From an uncultured Clostridia bacterium (GTDB lineage: Bacteria; Bacillota; Clostridia; Christensenellales; Aristaeellaceae): 33,603 nt of DNA. The stretch lies in assembly GCA_934647165.1 (NCBI GenBank), contig CAKUFA010000028.1, forward strand, positions 1-33,603, read 5' to 3'. The notes under the pieces were generated by a model. The model searched no databases, was not told the origin of the DNA, and was given only the letters and a program-made list of their open reading frames with translations. Made by a program: the position numbers and the translations under genes. Positions 8,266 to 15,507 of the stretch are shown here, piece by piece. How positions within the stretch are numbered: the stretch's first letter is position 1; every line of letters begins with the position of its first letter.

Positions 8266-8342
8266 TGGTACGCCTGGCAGGATTCGAACCTGTGACCTTC
8301 AGAGTCGGAGTCTGACACTCTATCCAACTGAGCTACAGGCGC
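8266..8342 (-). tRNA. tRNA-Arg (anticodon CCG)
   Basis: A 77-nt cloverleaf on the minus strand. The acceptor arm GCGCCTG pairs with CAGGCGT (G1-U72 wobble), the D arm contains AGTTGGATA, and the anticodon stem TCAGA/TCTGA encloses the loop CTCCGAC, giving anticodon CCG (template positions 8308-8306). The T loop is TTCGAAT, and CCA is encoded. The first T-stem pair is an A-C mismatch. It reads the CGG codon. It has its own consensus promoter and terminator and so is a single-gene transcription unit. Confidence 0.95.
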
Positions 8343-8355
8343 TTATAGCCTATCA

Positions 8356-8384
8356 AATATAGCATGAGCAGAAAGAATTGTCAA
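8356..8384 (-). promoter_or_regulatory. Promoter of tRNA-Arg
   Basis: TTGACA (8384-8379), a 17-bp spacer and TATATT (8361-8356) on the minus strand, 13 bp upstream of the tRNA 5' end. This is a near-perfect sigma-A promoter, as expected for a tRNA. Confidence 0.9.
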
Positions 8385-8599
8385 GGAAAAATTTGCGGAC
8401 GGAGCGAAAGACCACGAGCGATGGCTGAATGAAAAAATGCTGACAGATTTATCGATGGCGGCATTGCGAAGAGGAAACGGCAGGAGAAAGGGAACAATGA
8501 AAAAGCAAGAGGGCAATGAAAACGAAGAAATGATGCTGAAAAATGTGCACAGGACAATGCTGTTTGGCGCAAATTCATGAAAAAAATTCAAAGAAGCTA
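8385..8599. other. Purine-rich intergenic region without a supported gene
   Basis: The plus strand is rich in A and G. An in-frame open stretch of about 60 codons ends at 8580 (peptide with MKKQEGNENEEMMLKN), but no ribosome binding site, promoter or conserved motif supports it. I see no RNA gene or repeat here. Confidence 0.5.
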
Positions 8600-8628
8600 T
8601 TGACATCACCTGAAGGATATGGTATTCT
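8600..8628 (+). promoter_or_regulatory. Promoter of the maltodextrin regulator/operon
   Basis: TTGACA (8600-8605), a 17-bp spacer and TATTCT (8623-8628). Transcription would start near 8635, immediately before the operator pair at 8641-8666. Confidence 0.85.
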
Positions 8629-8640
8629 ACCATTGTGAAA

Positions 8641-8666
8641 TGAAAACGGTTCCGACAACGTTACCA
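8641..8666 (+). promoter_or_regulatory. Two adjacent LacI/CcpA-type operators
   Basis: Two pseudo-palindromes with central CG lie end to end: GAAAACGGTTCC (8642-8653) and GACAACGTTACC (8654-8665). Extended by flanking bases, each matches the CcpA cre pattern TGWNANCGNTNWCA at all but two positions. They sit just downstream of the expected transcription start, a position that fits repression. They could bind the encoded LacI-type protein (autorepression), CcpA, or both. Confidence 0.6.
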
Positions 8667-8691
8667 TAGCACAGGAGGACTGGGGTTTCCC

Positions 8692-9711
8692 ATGAAGATC
8701 TACACCATCAGGGACATCGCGCGCAAGTCCGGCGTTAGCGTGACGACGGTTTCCCGCGTGCTGAACCATCGCCCGGATGTGAACAATGCCACCCGGGAAA
8801 AGGTGGAAAAGGTCATGGCGGAATGCCACTTTGTGGGCAACGCCAATGCGCGAAGCCTGAAGCAGGCAGAGAGCGACATGGCGGCCATCATTTTGCGGGG
8901 GCATCAGAACCCGTTCCTGAACGCGCTTGCGGAAGCGATGCTTCAGCAGGCGTCCGGCAGCCGGACATCCTTTATGCTGGAATTTATTGACGAGCGGGAG
9001 GATGAGTTTCAAACAGCACTGCGCCTGAGCCATGAAAAGCGCGCCAAGGGTTTCATCTTTGTGGGAAGCCGCCTGGACGAGCGCCGCAGAGCCGTTGAAG
9101 AGCTGGATGTGCCGTTGGTGTTTGCAACGGTGAGCGCGGAGGATGCACATCTGCTCCATGCCGCATCCGTGGCGGTGGATGAACGTGCGATGGGCTATTG
9201 CGCGGCGAAAACGCTGCTGAACGCCGGACATCGGAAAATTGCCGTGTTCGGCGGAGCACGCATGGGCGGCGACAGCTTATCGCTGCGCTATCAGGGCGTG
9301 ACAGACGCATTCCATGATGCGGGGCTTGTGTTTGACGAGAGCAGGTATGTGGAAACGCGGCTTTCCATGAAAGACGGATATGACAGCGCCCGAGCTTTCT
9401 TTCCTGTGAAGAGCGACACCACTGCCGTGTTTGCAATGAGCGACACGGTGGCCATGGGCGCGATACGCGCGCTGGAGGACATGGGGCTGCGTGTGCCGCA
9501 GGATGTGAGTGTGATCGGGTTTGATGGCATCGAAATGGGGAAATACTTCATTCCGAGGCTGACAACCATTGAACAGCCGGTGCCGGACATTGCGCGCGAA
9601 AGCGTGAAGGTACTGCTGGATATGATGGAGAATGGCGGAGAATCCCGCCATGTGACTGTGGATGCGACGCTGCGCATCCGCGAATCAACCGCCCAGGTGA
9701 GGGCGGACTGA
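8692..9711 (+). CDS. LacI-family transcriptional regulator (probable maltodextrin repressor)
   Basis: A 339-residue LacI/GalR protein. The N-terminal helix-turn-helix reads IRDIARKSGVSVTTVSRVLN, followed by the hinge helix region ARSLKQ and a periplasmic-binding-protein-like effector domain with AVFAMSDTVAMGAIRALEDMG and a VIGFDGIEMG segment, both hallmark motifs. AGGAGG precedes the ATG by 13 nt, slightly long. It is the first gene of the maltodextrin locus; the MalE-like gene follows after 58 bp with no terminator or new promoter seen, so they are probably co-transcribed. The operators at 8641-8666 and the shared motif at 15455-15467 suggest that it controls itself and the malQ-glgP part. 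The inducer is probably maltose or a maltodextrin, inferred from the neighbours. Confidence 0.92.
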   Translation: MKIYTIRDIARKSGVSVTTVSRVLNHRPDVNNATREKVEKVMAECHFVGNANARSLKQAESDMAAIILRGHQNPFLNALAEAMLQQASGSRTSFMLEFIDEREDEFQTALRLSHEKRAKGFIFVGSRLDERRRAVEELDVPLVFATVSAEDAHLLHAASVAVDERAMGYCAAKTLLNAGHRKIAVFGGARMGGDSLSLRYQGVTDAFHDAGLVFDESRYVETRLSMKDGYDSARAFFPVKSDTTAVFAMSDTVAMGAIRALEDMGLRVPQDVSVIGFDGIEMGKYFIPRLTTIEQPVPDIARESVKVLLDMMENGGESRHVTVDATLRIRESTAQVRAD

Positions 9712-9769
9712 ACAGGCACTCCGCATGGCGCCGGCGCGCTATGTGAAGAATAAAAAGGAGGAAACTACA

Positions 9770-10999
9770 ATGAAAAAGTTCCTTTCTCTGGTACTGGCGC
9801 TGTGCATGGTGATGACGCTGTGCTCCTGCGCGCTGGCTGAAGACGTGACCCTTTCCGTGTGGGTTGGCGACAACCTGGACATGGAGTGGATCAACAAGGT
9901 CATTGAGAATTTCAAGGCGGCTAACCCCGACAAGAACTACACCATCAAGGTGGATGTGGTGGGCGAGGGCGATGCGAAGAGCACGGTGCTCAAGGACGTT
10001 GAAGCTGCTGCTGATGTGTACACCTTCGCGGACGACCAGTTCAACGATCTGGCGGCCCAGGGTGCGCTGCAGAAGCTGGACGAAGTGATGGATGTGGCTG
10101 ATGTGATTGCCGCTGACGGCGGCGCTGAGAGCGGCTCCGTGCTGGCGGCCAGCATGGACGGCGAGCTGTATGCTTTCCCGGCGACGGCTTCCAACGGCTA
10201 CTTCATGTTCTACAACAAGGAGTACTTCACGGAAGAAGACGTGCAGACCCTGGACGGCATGCTGGAAAAGGCTGCTGCTGCCGGCAAGTACGTTGGCATC
10301 CCCATGAACGACGCGTGGTATCTGTACGGCTTCTTCAAGGGCGCCGGGCTGACCATGGGTCTGGCTGAGGGCAGCACCAAGAACAATGTCTGCAACTGGA
10401 ATGCGACCGATACTGAGATCAAGGGTGTGGACGTGCTGGAAGCACTGCTGACCCTGGCGAAGAATCCCGGCTTCCGCAATGCCAAGAGTGAAGACTTTGT
10501 GACCGGCGTGAAAGACGGCTCCATTGTTGCCGGCATCTCCGGCACGTGGAATGCCACCGTTGCCCAGGAAGCCTGGGGCGACAACTACGCCGCTGTGAAG
10601 CTGCCCACCTACACCGTGGCCGGCAAGCAGGTACAGATGGCTTCCTTCGCAGGTTACAAGATGGTTGGTGTGAACCCATACAGCGCGGACGTGTTCAGCG
10701 CGGCTGAGTTTGCGGCCTTCATGACCAATTATGACAGCCAGGTGCTGCGCTTCCAGCTGCGCAGCGAAGGTCCTGCCAATGTGGAAGCTGCTGCTTCCGA
10801 TGCGGTGAAGGCTGATCCCGCTATCTCCGCGCTGGCCGCTCAGTCCGCGTATGCCAATGTGCAGCGCGTGGGCGACAACTACTGGTCCAACGGCGAAGCG
10901 CTGGGGCAGCTGATTGTGCTGGGCAACCCCGACGGCAAGGCTCTGCAGACCATCCTTGATGATGCTGTGACCGGCATCACCACGCCCGTGGCCGACTAA
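9770..10999 (+). CDS. Maltodextrin-type ABC transporter substrate-binding protein
   Basis: A 409-residue MalE-like binding protein. It has an N-terminal signal (MKKFLSLVLALCMVMTLCSC) with two readings: lipobox-like LCSC with Cys21-type lipidation, or type I cleavage after ALA. The mature part begins VTLSVWVGDNLDMEW and contains typical MalE-like motifs (GELYAFPATASNGYFMFYNK; GISGTWNA). The ATG at 9770 is chosen because AAGGAGG sits 7-8 nt upstream; the in-frame ATG at 9725 lacks a site. The following hairpin (11013-11060) would favour excess binding protein over permeases, the usual arrangement. Substrate assignment comes from the downstream amylase, malQ and glgP. Confidence 0.9.
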   Translation: MKKFLSLVLALCMVMTLCSCALAEDVTLSVWVGDNLDMEWINKVIENFKAANPDKNYTIKVDVVGEGDAKSTVLKDVEAAADVYTFADDQFNDLAAQGALQKLDEVMDVADVIAADGGAESGSVLAASMDGELYAFPATASNGYFMFYNKEYFTEEDVQTLDGMLEKAAAAGKYVGIPMNDAWYLYGFFKGAGLTMGLAEGSTKNNVCNWNATDTEIKGVDVLEALLTLAKNPGFRNAKSEDFVTGVKDGSIVAGISGTWNATVAQEAWGDNYAAVKLPTYTVAGKQVQMASFAGYKMVGVNPYSADVFSAAEFAAFMTNYDSQVLRFQLRSEGPANVEAAASDAVKADPAISALAAQSAYANVQRVGDNYWSNGEALGQLIVLGNPDGKALQTILDDAVTGITTPVAD

Positions 11000-11012
11000 G
11001 CAAGCCATACAC

Positions 11013-11060
11013 ACGGCCGCCCCGAGGCGAATGAACAACTCGCACCGGGGCGGCTGTTTT
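11013..11060 (+). terminator. Hairpin between the binding-protein and permease genes (leaky terminator)
   Basis: GCCGCCCCG (11016-11024) pairs with CGGGGCGGC (11046-11054), followed by TGTTTTCTC. This is a typical rho-independent structure. Since the permease genes follow on the same strand without a clear promoter, partial read-through is likely. Confidence 0.8.
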
Positions 11061-11193
11061 CTCACCTTGGATGGACAACAGGGGAAAACGGCTGCGGCAA
11101 GGGAAAAGCCGAAGCTATGAGGCGCTTGCGGAAGGGCGGATGCAGAAAACACCTTTCCGGAGCATTGCAACAAGAAGCGCGGGGGGCGACGGA

Positions 11194-12651
11194 ATGGAAA
11201 CGAAACAGGCGAAAGCAAGCGGCGGGATTGTCCGCTTCTTTTCAGGTATTGGCCGCTATCTTGTGGGGATGGGGCGCGATTTTGCACAGGGTGATCTTTT
11301 TGTGAAGCTTTCCGCGCTCATTTGTGGTGCAAGCTGCATCAAAAGAAAACAGTATGTGAAAGGCGTGCTGTTGACGCTGGTGGAGGCGCTGGTGCTGTGG
11401 CTGGTGCCGGCCTTCTTCTGGCCGTACATTTCCAAACTTGACACCCTGGGCACGGTGGAAGCGAAAGCCGTCATTGATAAAACCACCCGAACCAAGGTGT
11501 GGAACGACTATGACAACTCCTTCAAAATTCTGCTTTTCGGCGTTATCGGCCTGGTCATTATCGTGGCCGCGGTGGTGCTGTGGGCGCGCAATATCCGTGC
11601 GGCCCGCGAAGTGGAAGTGCTGGAAAAGAGCGGCAAGCACGTGAACTCCTTCCGGGAAGATGTGGCGGATTGCTTGGGCAAGAAGTTCCACCGCACGCTG
11701 CTGACGCTGCCGGTGCTGGGCGTTGTGTGCTTCACGGTGATCCCGCTGATCATCATGATTGCCGTTGCCTTCACCAATTATGACAAGGCACACCTGCCCC
11801 CGTTCAACCTGTTCACGTGGGTAGGGCTGGATAACTTTAAGAATCTGCTGTCCGTTTCCGGCTCGGGCAGCTTTGGCTATGCGTTCTGGAAAATCCTCAG
11901 CTGGACGCTGATTTGGGCTGTGGTGGCGACGTTCACCTGCTATTTTGGCGGCATTTTGCTGGCGATGTTCATCAACAACAAAAAAACCATCGGCAAAAAG
12001 TTCTGGCGCACCTGCTTTATGGTGACCATTGCGGTGCCGCAGTTTGTGAGCCTGATGCTGGTGCGCAATTTCTTCGCTAACCAGGGCATTGTGAACACCA
12101 TGTGCAAGAATGCCGGGATTACCAACTGGCTGTTCAACATTGGCGCGATTCCCACCAGCAACTATATTCCCTTCCTGACGAATGCAGCATGGGCCAAGCC
12201 CATGATTATCCTCATCAATATGTGGGTTGGCATCCCGTATCAGATGTTGATTGCAACGGGCATCCTGATGAACATCCCCGGCGAGCTGCTGGAGAGTGCG
12301 AGGATTGACGGCGCGAACGCGTGGCAGTCCTTCAAGTCCATCACCATGCCGTATATCCTGTTTGTGACCGGGCCGAGCCTTGTGAACTCCGTGGTGAGCA
12401 ATATCAACAACTTCAACGTCATCTGGCTGCTGACCAAGGATGTGTACACCACCTCCGACCAGTTGATGGGGCAAGCCAACGCCACAGAGGTTGACCTGCT
12501 GGTCACCTGGCTGTATCGCCTGACGCAGGAGCACACAAATTATAAGATGGCCTCCGTGATCGGCATACTGGTCTTTATTGTTTGCGCGGTATTGACGCTG
12601 CTCGCCTTCAACCGCATGATTAAGGATGGAAAGGAGGAGAACTTCCAATGA
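11194..12651 (+). CDS. Maltodextrin ABC transporter permease (MalF-like)
   Basis: A 485-residue permease, longer than simple sugar permeases because of an N-terminal extension. The extension contains a CIKRKQYVKG segment and two extra transmembrane helices (VLLTLVEALVLWLVPAFFW; ILLFGVIGLVIIVAAVVLW), as in extended MalF proteins of Clostridia. The core permease starts near residue 165. Its EAA loop is LESARIDGANAWQSFKSITMP. The chosen ATG (11194) follows GGGGGG at 7 nt; an in-frame ATG at 11071 would add 41 basic residues and has no ribosome binding site. Its stop overlaps the next start (ATGA), so translation is coupled to the MalG-like partner. Confidence 0.9.
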   Translation: METKQAKASGGIVRFFSGIGRYLVGMGRDFAQGDLFVKLSALICGASCIKRKQYVKGVLLTLVEALVLWLVPAFFWPYISKLDTLGTVEAKAVIDKTTRTKVWNDYDNSFKILLFGVIGLVIIVAAVVLWARNIRAAREVEVLEKSGKHVNSFREDVADCLGKKFHRTLLTLPVLGVVCFTVIPLIIMIAVAFTNYDKAHLPPFNLFTWVGLDNFKNLLSVSGSGSFGYAFWKILSWTLIWAVVATFTCYFGGILLAMFINNKKTIGKKFWRTCFMVTIAVPQFVSLMLVRNFFANQGIVNTMCKNAGITNWLFNIGAIPTSNYIPFLTNAAWAKPMIILINMWVGIPYQMLIATGILMNIPGELLESARIDGANAWQSFKSITMPYILFVTGPSLVNSVVSNINNFNVIWLLTKDVYTTSDQLMGQANATEVDLLVTWLYRLTQEHTNYKMASVIGILVFIVCAVLTLLAFNRMIKDGKEENFQ

Positions 12652-13493
12652 AAACGACCAAAGTTTTGCGGCAGATCGGCCGTCATTTGGTGCTGACGCT
12701 GCTGGCGGTTTTCTGGCTGATTCCCATTGTGTGGCTGGTGGTGACCTCCTTTGGCGTGGATAAGGGACCGAACCTCTCCACCTTCTTCCCCAAGGCGTAT
12801 ACGCTGGACAACTATGCGGCACTGCTCAATCCGGGGGCGGAGTCCCTTAACCAGTTCAAAAACTGGTTTATGAACACCTTCATCATTGCTGCCTGCACAT
12901 GCCTGATTTCCAGCATGTTTGTGCTGATGGTGGCCTATGCCATGAGCTGCATGCGCTTCCGCTCCCGCAAGACGCTGATGAATCTGGGCATTGTGATGAA
13001 CCTGTTCCCGGGCTTTCTTTCCATGATTGCGGTGTACTTCATTTTGAAGAGCGTTAACCTGACCAACTCGCTGCTGGGCATGGTGATTGTGTATTCCGCA
13101 GGCAGCGGACTGGGGTATCTGATTGCCAAGGGCTTTTTTGACACGGTGTCCAAGTCCCTGCGTGAGGCGGCTTATTTGGAAGGCGCCAACGAGTTTACCG
13201 TGTTCTGGAAAATCATCCTGCCCCTGGCTAAGCCCATCATTGTGTATACGGTCATCAACTCCTTCCTGGCGCCGTGGATGGACTTCATCTTTGCTTCGGT
13301 CATGCTGACGGACAACGCCAAGAAGACGGTGGCCATCGGCCTGTACTCCCTGATTACCAAGACGAACATCAACAACTACTTCGCTCAGTTCTGCGCGGGC
13401 GGCGTGATAGTGTCCATCCCGATTTCGGTGCTGTTTGTCATCATGCAGAAGTTCTATGTGGAAGGCATCACCGGCGGTTCGGTGAAGGGCTGA
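12648..13493 (+). CDS. Maltodextrin ABC transporter permease (MalG-like)
   Basis: A 281-residue permease with six predicted membrane segments, the first being LVLTLLAVFWLIPIVWLVV. The EAA loop reads REAAYLEGANEFTVFWKIILP, with Glu where most relatives have Asp in the DGA triplet. The C-terminus EGITGGSVKG is typical of MalG proteins. It overlaps the MalF-like gene by 4 bp and shares its transcript; the ribosome binding site AAGGAGGAG lies inside the upstream gene. Together with the MalE- and MalF-like proteins it makes the importer except for the ATPase, which is absent from the window. Confidence 0.93.
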   Translation: MKTTKVLRQIGRHLVLTLLAVFWLIPIVWLVVTSFGVDKGPNLSTFFPKAYTLDNYAALLNPGAESLNQFKNWFMNTFIIAACTCLISSMFVLMVAYAMSCMRFRSRKTLMNLGIVMNLFPGFLSMIAVYFILKSVNLTNSLLGMVIVYSAGSGLGYLIAKGFFDTVSKSLREAAYLEGANEFTVFWKIILPLAKPIIVYTVINSFLAPWMDFIFASVMLTDNAKKTVAIGLYSLITKTNINNYFAQFCAGGVIVSIPISVLFVIMQKFYVEGITGGSVKG

Positions 13494-13495
13494 TT

Positions 13496-13542
13496 CTTTC
13501 CGCATTCCCGGGGGAGCTGATATCTCCCGGGAATGCGGAAAG
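13496..13542 (+). repeat. Long inverted repeat between malG-like and rhaM
   Basis: A perfect 17-bp inverted repeat, CTTTCCGCATTCCCGGG (13496-13512) with its complement at 13526-13542, encloses 13 nt. No T-run follows, so it is not a standard terminator. AGGAGG for the next gene starts 4 nt after it. It could be an mRNA-stabilising or processing hairpin, or a protein-binding site. Confidence 0.75.
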
Positions 13543-13560
13543 GCGAGGAGGAAAAAAACG

Positions 13561-13878
13561 ATGGAACGCTTTGCGTGGATGGGACGTATCAAGCCGGGGA
13601 TGCAAGAGGAGTATAAGCGCCGGCATGATGCTATATGGCCGGAAATGAAGGAACTGCTGAAAAGCGCAGGCATCCGCAACTATTCCATCTGGTCGGATGG
13701 GCACGTTGTGTTCGGCTACTACGAATGTGAAAAAGGCATTGCCTTTGCAGAAAAAACGCAAGCGCAAAGCACGGTTGTTGATCGCTGGAATGAATACATG
13801 GACGACGTGCTGGAGCTGGTGATGGATCCTGAAACCGGCGCGCAACCCATGCTGCGGCAAATGTTCCTGATGGAATGA
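13561..13878 (+). CDS. rhaM: L-rhamnose mutarotase (RhaM/YiiL family)
   Basis: A 105-residue protein, the usual length for RhaM. It shows the family pattern Y18..RRH22DAIWPEM near the N-terminus, where His22 matches the catalytic His of the E. coli enzyme, then YSIW, and RWNEYMDDV in the C-terminal half. RhaM interconverts alpha- and beta-L-rhamnose and is normally found beside rhamnose catabolic genes. Here it lies inside a maltodextrin operon, between the permease and the alpha-amylase, with no other rhamnose gene in the window. It may act on another sugar, or the operon may have recruited it. AGGAGG sits upstream; its end overlaps a possible ATG of the amylase gene. Confidence 0.85.
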   Translation: MERFAWMGRIKPGMQEEYKRRHDAIWPEMKELLKSAGIRNYSIWSDGHVVFGYYECEKGIAFAEKTQAQSTVVDRWNEYMDDVLELVMDPETGAQPMLRQMFLME

Positions 13879-13901
13879 ATGCGAAGGGTGGCGTGAAGAC
13901 C

Positions 13902-15422
13902 ATGAAAAAACGCGTGTGTCAGGTTCTGACGCTCCTGTGTGCGGCGGTAATTGGACTGACGCCGGCCTGCGCAGCGGGCGCGCAGAACTCAAGCGGCGTG
14001 ACCTACGAGATATTCATTGCCTCCTTTGCAGATGGCAATGGCGATGGCTGCGGCGATTTGCAGGGAATCGTGGACAAGCTGGACTACCTGGAAGCCCTGC
14101 ATGTCAGCCGCATTTGGCTGATGCCGATTCATCCGTCGCCGAGCTACCACAAGTATGACGTGACGGACTACGAGGCGATTGACCCGGCCTACGGCACGCT
14201 GGAAGACTTTGAGACGCTGGTGCGGGCATGTGAGGAACGGGGCATGGAGATCATGCTGGATCTGGTGGTGAACCATACCTCCAGCGAGCATCCGTGGTTC
14301 CGCAGCGCCTGTGAAGCGCTGAAAACGGGAAGTGACAGCCCGCACAGGGACTGGTACAACTTTACGGACAAGAGTGCGGACGGCTATCATGCTGTGCCGG
14401 AGGCGGACGGCTGGTATTACGAAGGACGCTTTGGCAGCCATATGCCGGATCTCAACCTGGACAACGCGGAGGTACGTGCGGAGATTGCCCGCATCATGGC
14501 GCTGTGGCAAAGCATGGGCGTGAAAGGGTTCCGGCTGGACGCTGTGACCAGCTACTATACCGGAGCAACGGGGAAAAGCACGGAATTTGTGCGATTCCTG
14601 AACGAAACGGCAAAGCGGAACGATCCAGACTGCTATCTGGTTGGGGAGGCATGGGCGGATGAGAACACTGTTCTGGCCCTGTATCAAAGCGGCGTGGACA
14701 GCCTGTTCAATTTCCCGGCGGCGGATCAGGCCGGAAGGCTGCTGAAAAGCGCCATGAACGGCAAGGGTGCAGCCATGGCACAGGCATTGGCGGACTGGAA
14801 TACCCGGGTGCGGGCAGTATCGTCCCAAAGCATGGACGCGCCTTTCCTGACCAACCATGACTTGGGGCGTGTGCGCGGCATCCTGCGCAATGATCTGGCC
14901 AAAGAGAAGGCGGCGGCCATGCTGTATCTGCTTTTGCCTGGTGCACCAACGATTTACTACGGCGAGGAGCTGGGAATGTCTGGCTCCGGGAAAGATGAAA
15001 ACAAACGCCTGCCCATGGTGTGGAGCACGACAGAGGAGGCGCGGCTGTGCAATCCCCCTGCCGGTGCAGACCAGACGCAGCGCCTGAAGGAAGGCGCAGA
15101 TGCACAGGAAGCGGACGAGAACAGTTTGTTGAACTGCTACCGGCAGATAACAGCATTGCGAAGCCTGGCACCGGAGCTTCAGCGCGGCGTGATGGAAGCC
15201 CTGGATGTGGGCTGCGATAGCGTAGCGTTTTTCAAGGTGACGGATGAAGCAACGGGAACGGCTGTGGCAGTGTTGGTGAATGCTTCTGCAACGGACGAGG
15301 CGGAAACCGCACTGAATACGCTTGGAAAAACGCAGGTGCTGGGCAGCTATGGCGGTGCGCTGGTGCAAAACGGAACCGCGATGCTGCCGGCGGCATCATG
15401 CCTTCTTTTGCGGGTGGAGTGA
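13902..15422 (+). CDS. Exported GH13 alpha-amylase family protein
   Basis: A 506-residue alpha-amylase-family glycosidase with an export signal (MKKRVCQVLTLLCAAVIGLT). A weak lipobox-like TPAC makes lipid anchoring possible but unproven. The four GH13 regions are present: I DLVVNH, II GFRLDAV (nucleophile Asp), III LVGEAW (acid/base Glu), IV FLTNHD. The early segment VTYEIFIASFADGNGDGCGDL is family-typical, and the C-terminal beta domain is short. It would cut starch or maltodextrins outside the membrane for the importer encoded upstream. The ATG at 13902 (AAGGGTGG upstream, normal signal-peptide start) is preferred to the in-frame ATG at 13875, which overlaps the rhaM stop. No cell-wall or starch-binding module is seen. 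Confidence 0.9.
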   Translation: MKKRVCQVLTLLCAAVIGLTPACAAGAQNSSGVTYEIFIASFADGNGDGCGDLQGIVDKLDYLEALHVSRIWLMPIHPSPSYHKYDVTDYEAIDPAYGTLEDFETLVRACEERGMEIMLDLVVNHTSSEHPWFRSACEALKTGSDSPHRDWYNFTDKSADGYHAVPEADGWYYEGRFGSHMPDLNLDNAEVRAEIARIMALWQSMGVKGFRLDAVTSYYTGATGKSTEFVRFLNETAKRNDPDCYLVGEAWADENTVLALYQSGVDSLFNFPAADQAGRLLKSAMNGKGAAMAQALADWNTRVRAVSSQSMDAPFLTNHDLGRVRGILRNDLAKEKAAAMLYLLLPGAPTIYYGEELGMSGSGKDENKRLPMVWSTTEEARLCNPPAGADQTQRLKEGADAQEADENSLLNCYRQITALRSLAPELQRGVMEALDVGCDSVAFFKVTDEATGTAVAVLVNASATDEAETALNTLGKTQVLGSYGGALVQNGTAMLPAASCLLLRVE

Positions 15423-15454
15423 CACCTCCTCCCGCCGTTCTTTAACAAACAACC

Positions 15455-15467
15455 GAAAACGGTTCCG
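15455..15467 (+). promoter_or_regulatory. Operator-like site upstream of malQ
   Basis: GAAAACGGTTCCG is identical over 13 bp to the first operator at 8642-8654 upstream of the LacI-type regulator. It sits 41 bp before malQ. No convincing -35/-10 pair is visible around it, so it may control an internal promoter or act as a roadblock. Confidence 0.55.
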
Positions 15468-15507
15468 GTGACAGAATACACTTTTTTGATGAAAGGACGA
15501 ATTAGTA

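Noticed and set aside
8395..8580. Possible small plus-strand protein (contains MKKQEGNENEEMMLKN)
   Set aside because: No ribosome binding site or promoter, no recognised motif.
8343..8633. Minus-strand 96-codon frame with hydrophobic residues
   Set aside because: It covers the tRNA promoter and has no ribosome binding site; composition reflects the purine-rich opposite strand.
9548..11287. Minus-strand open frame across the end of lacI and the malE-like gene
   Set aside because: Crosses two genes and the terminator hairpin, with no start signals; a shadow.
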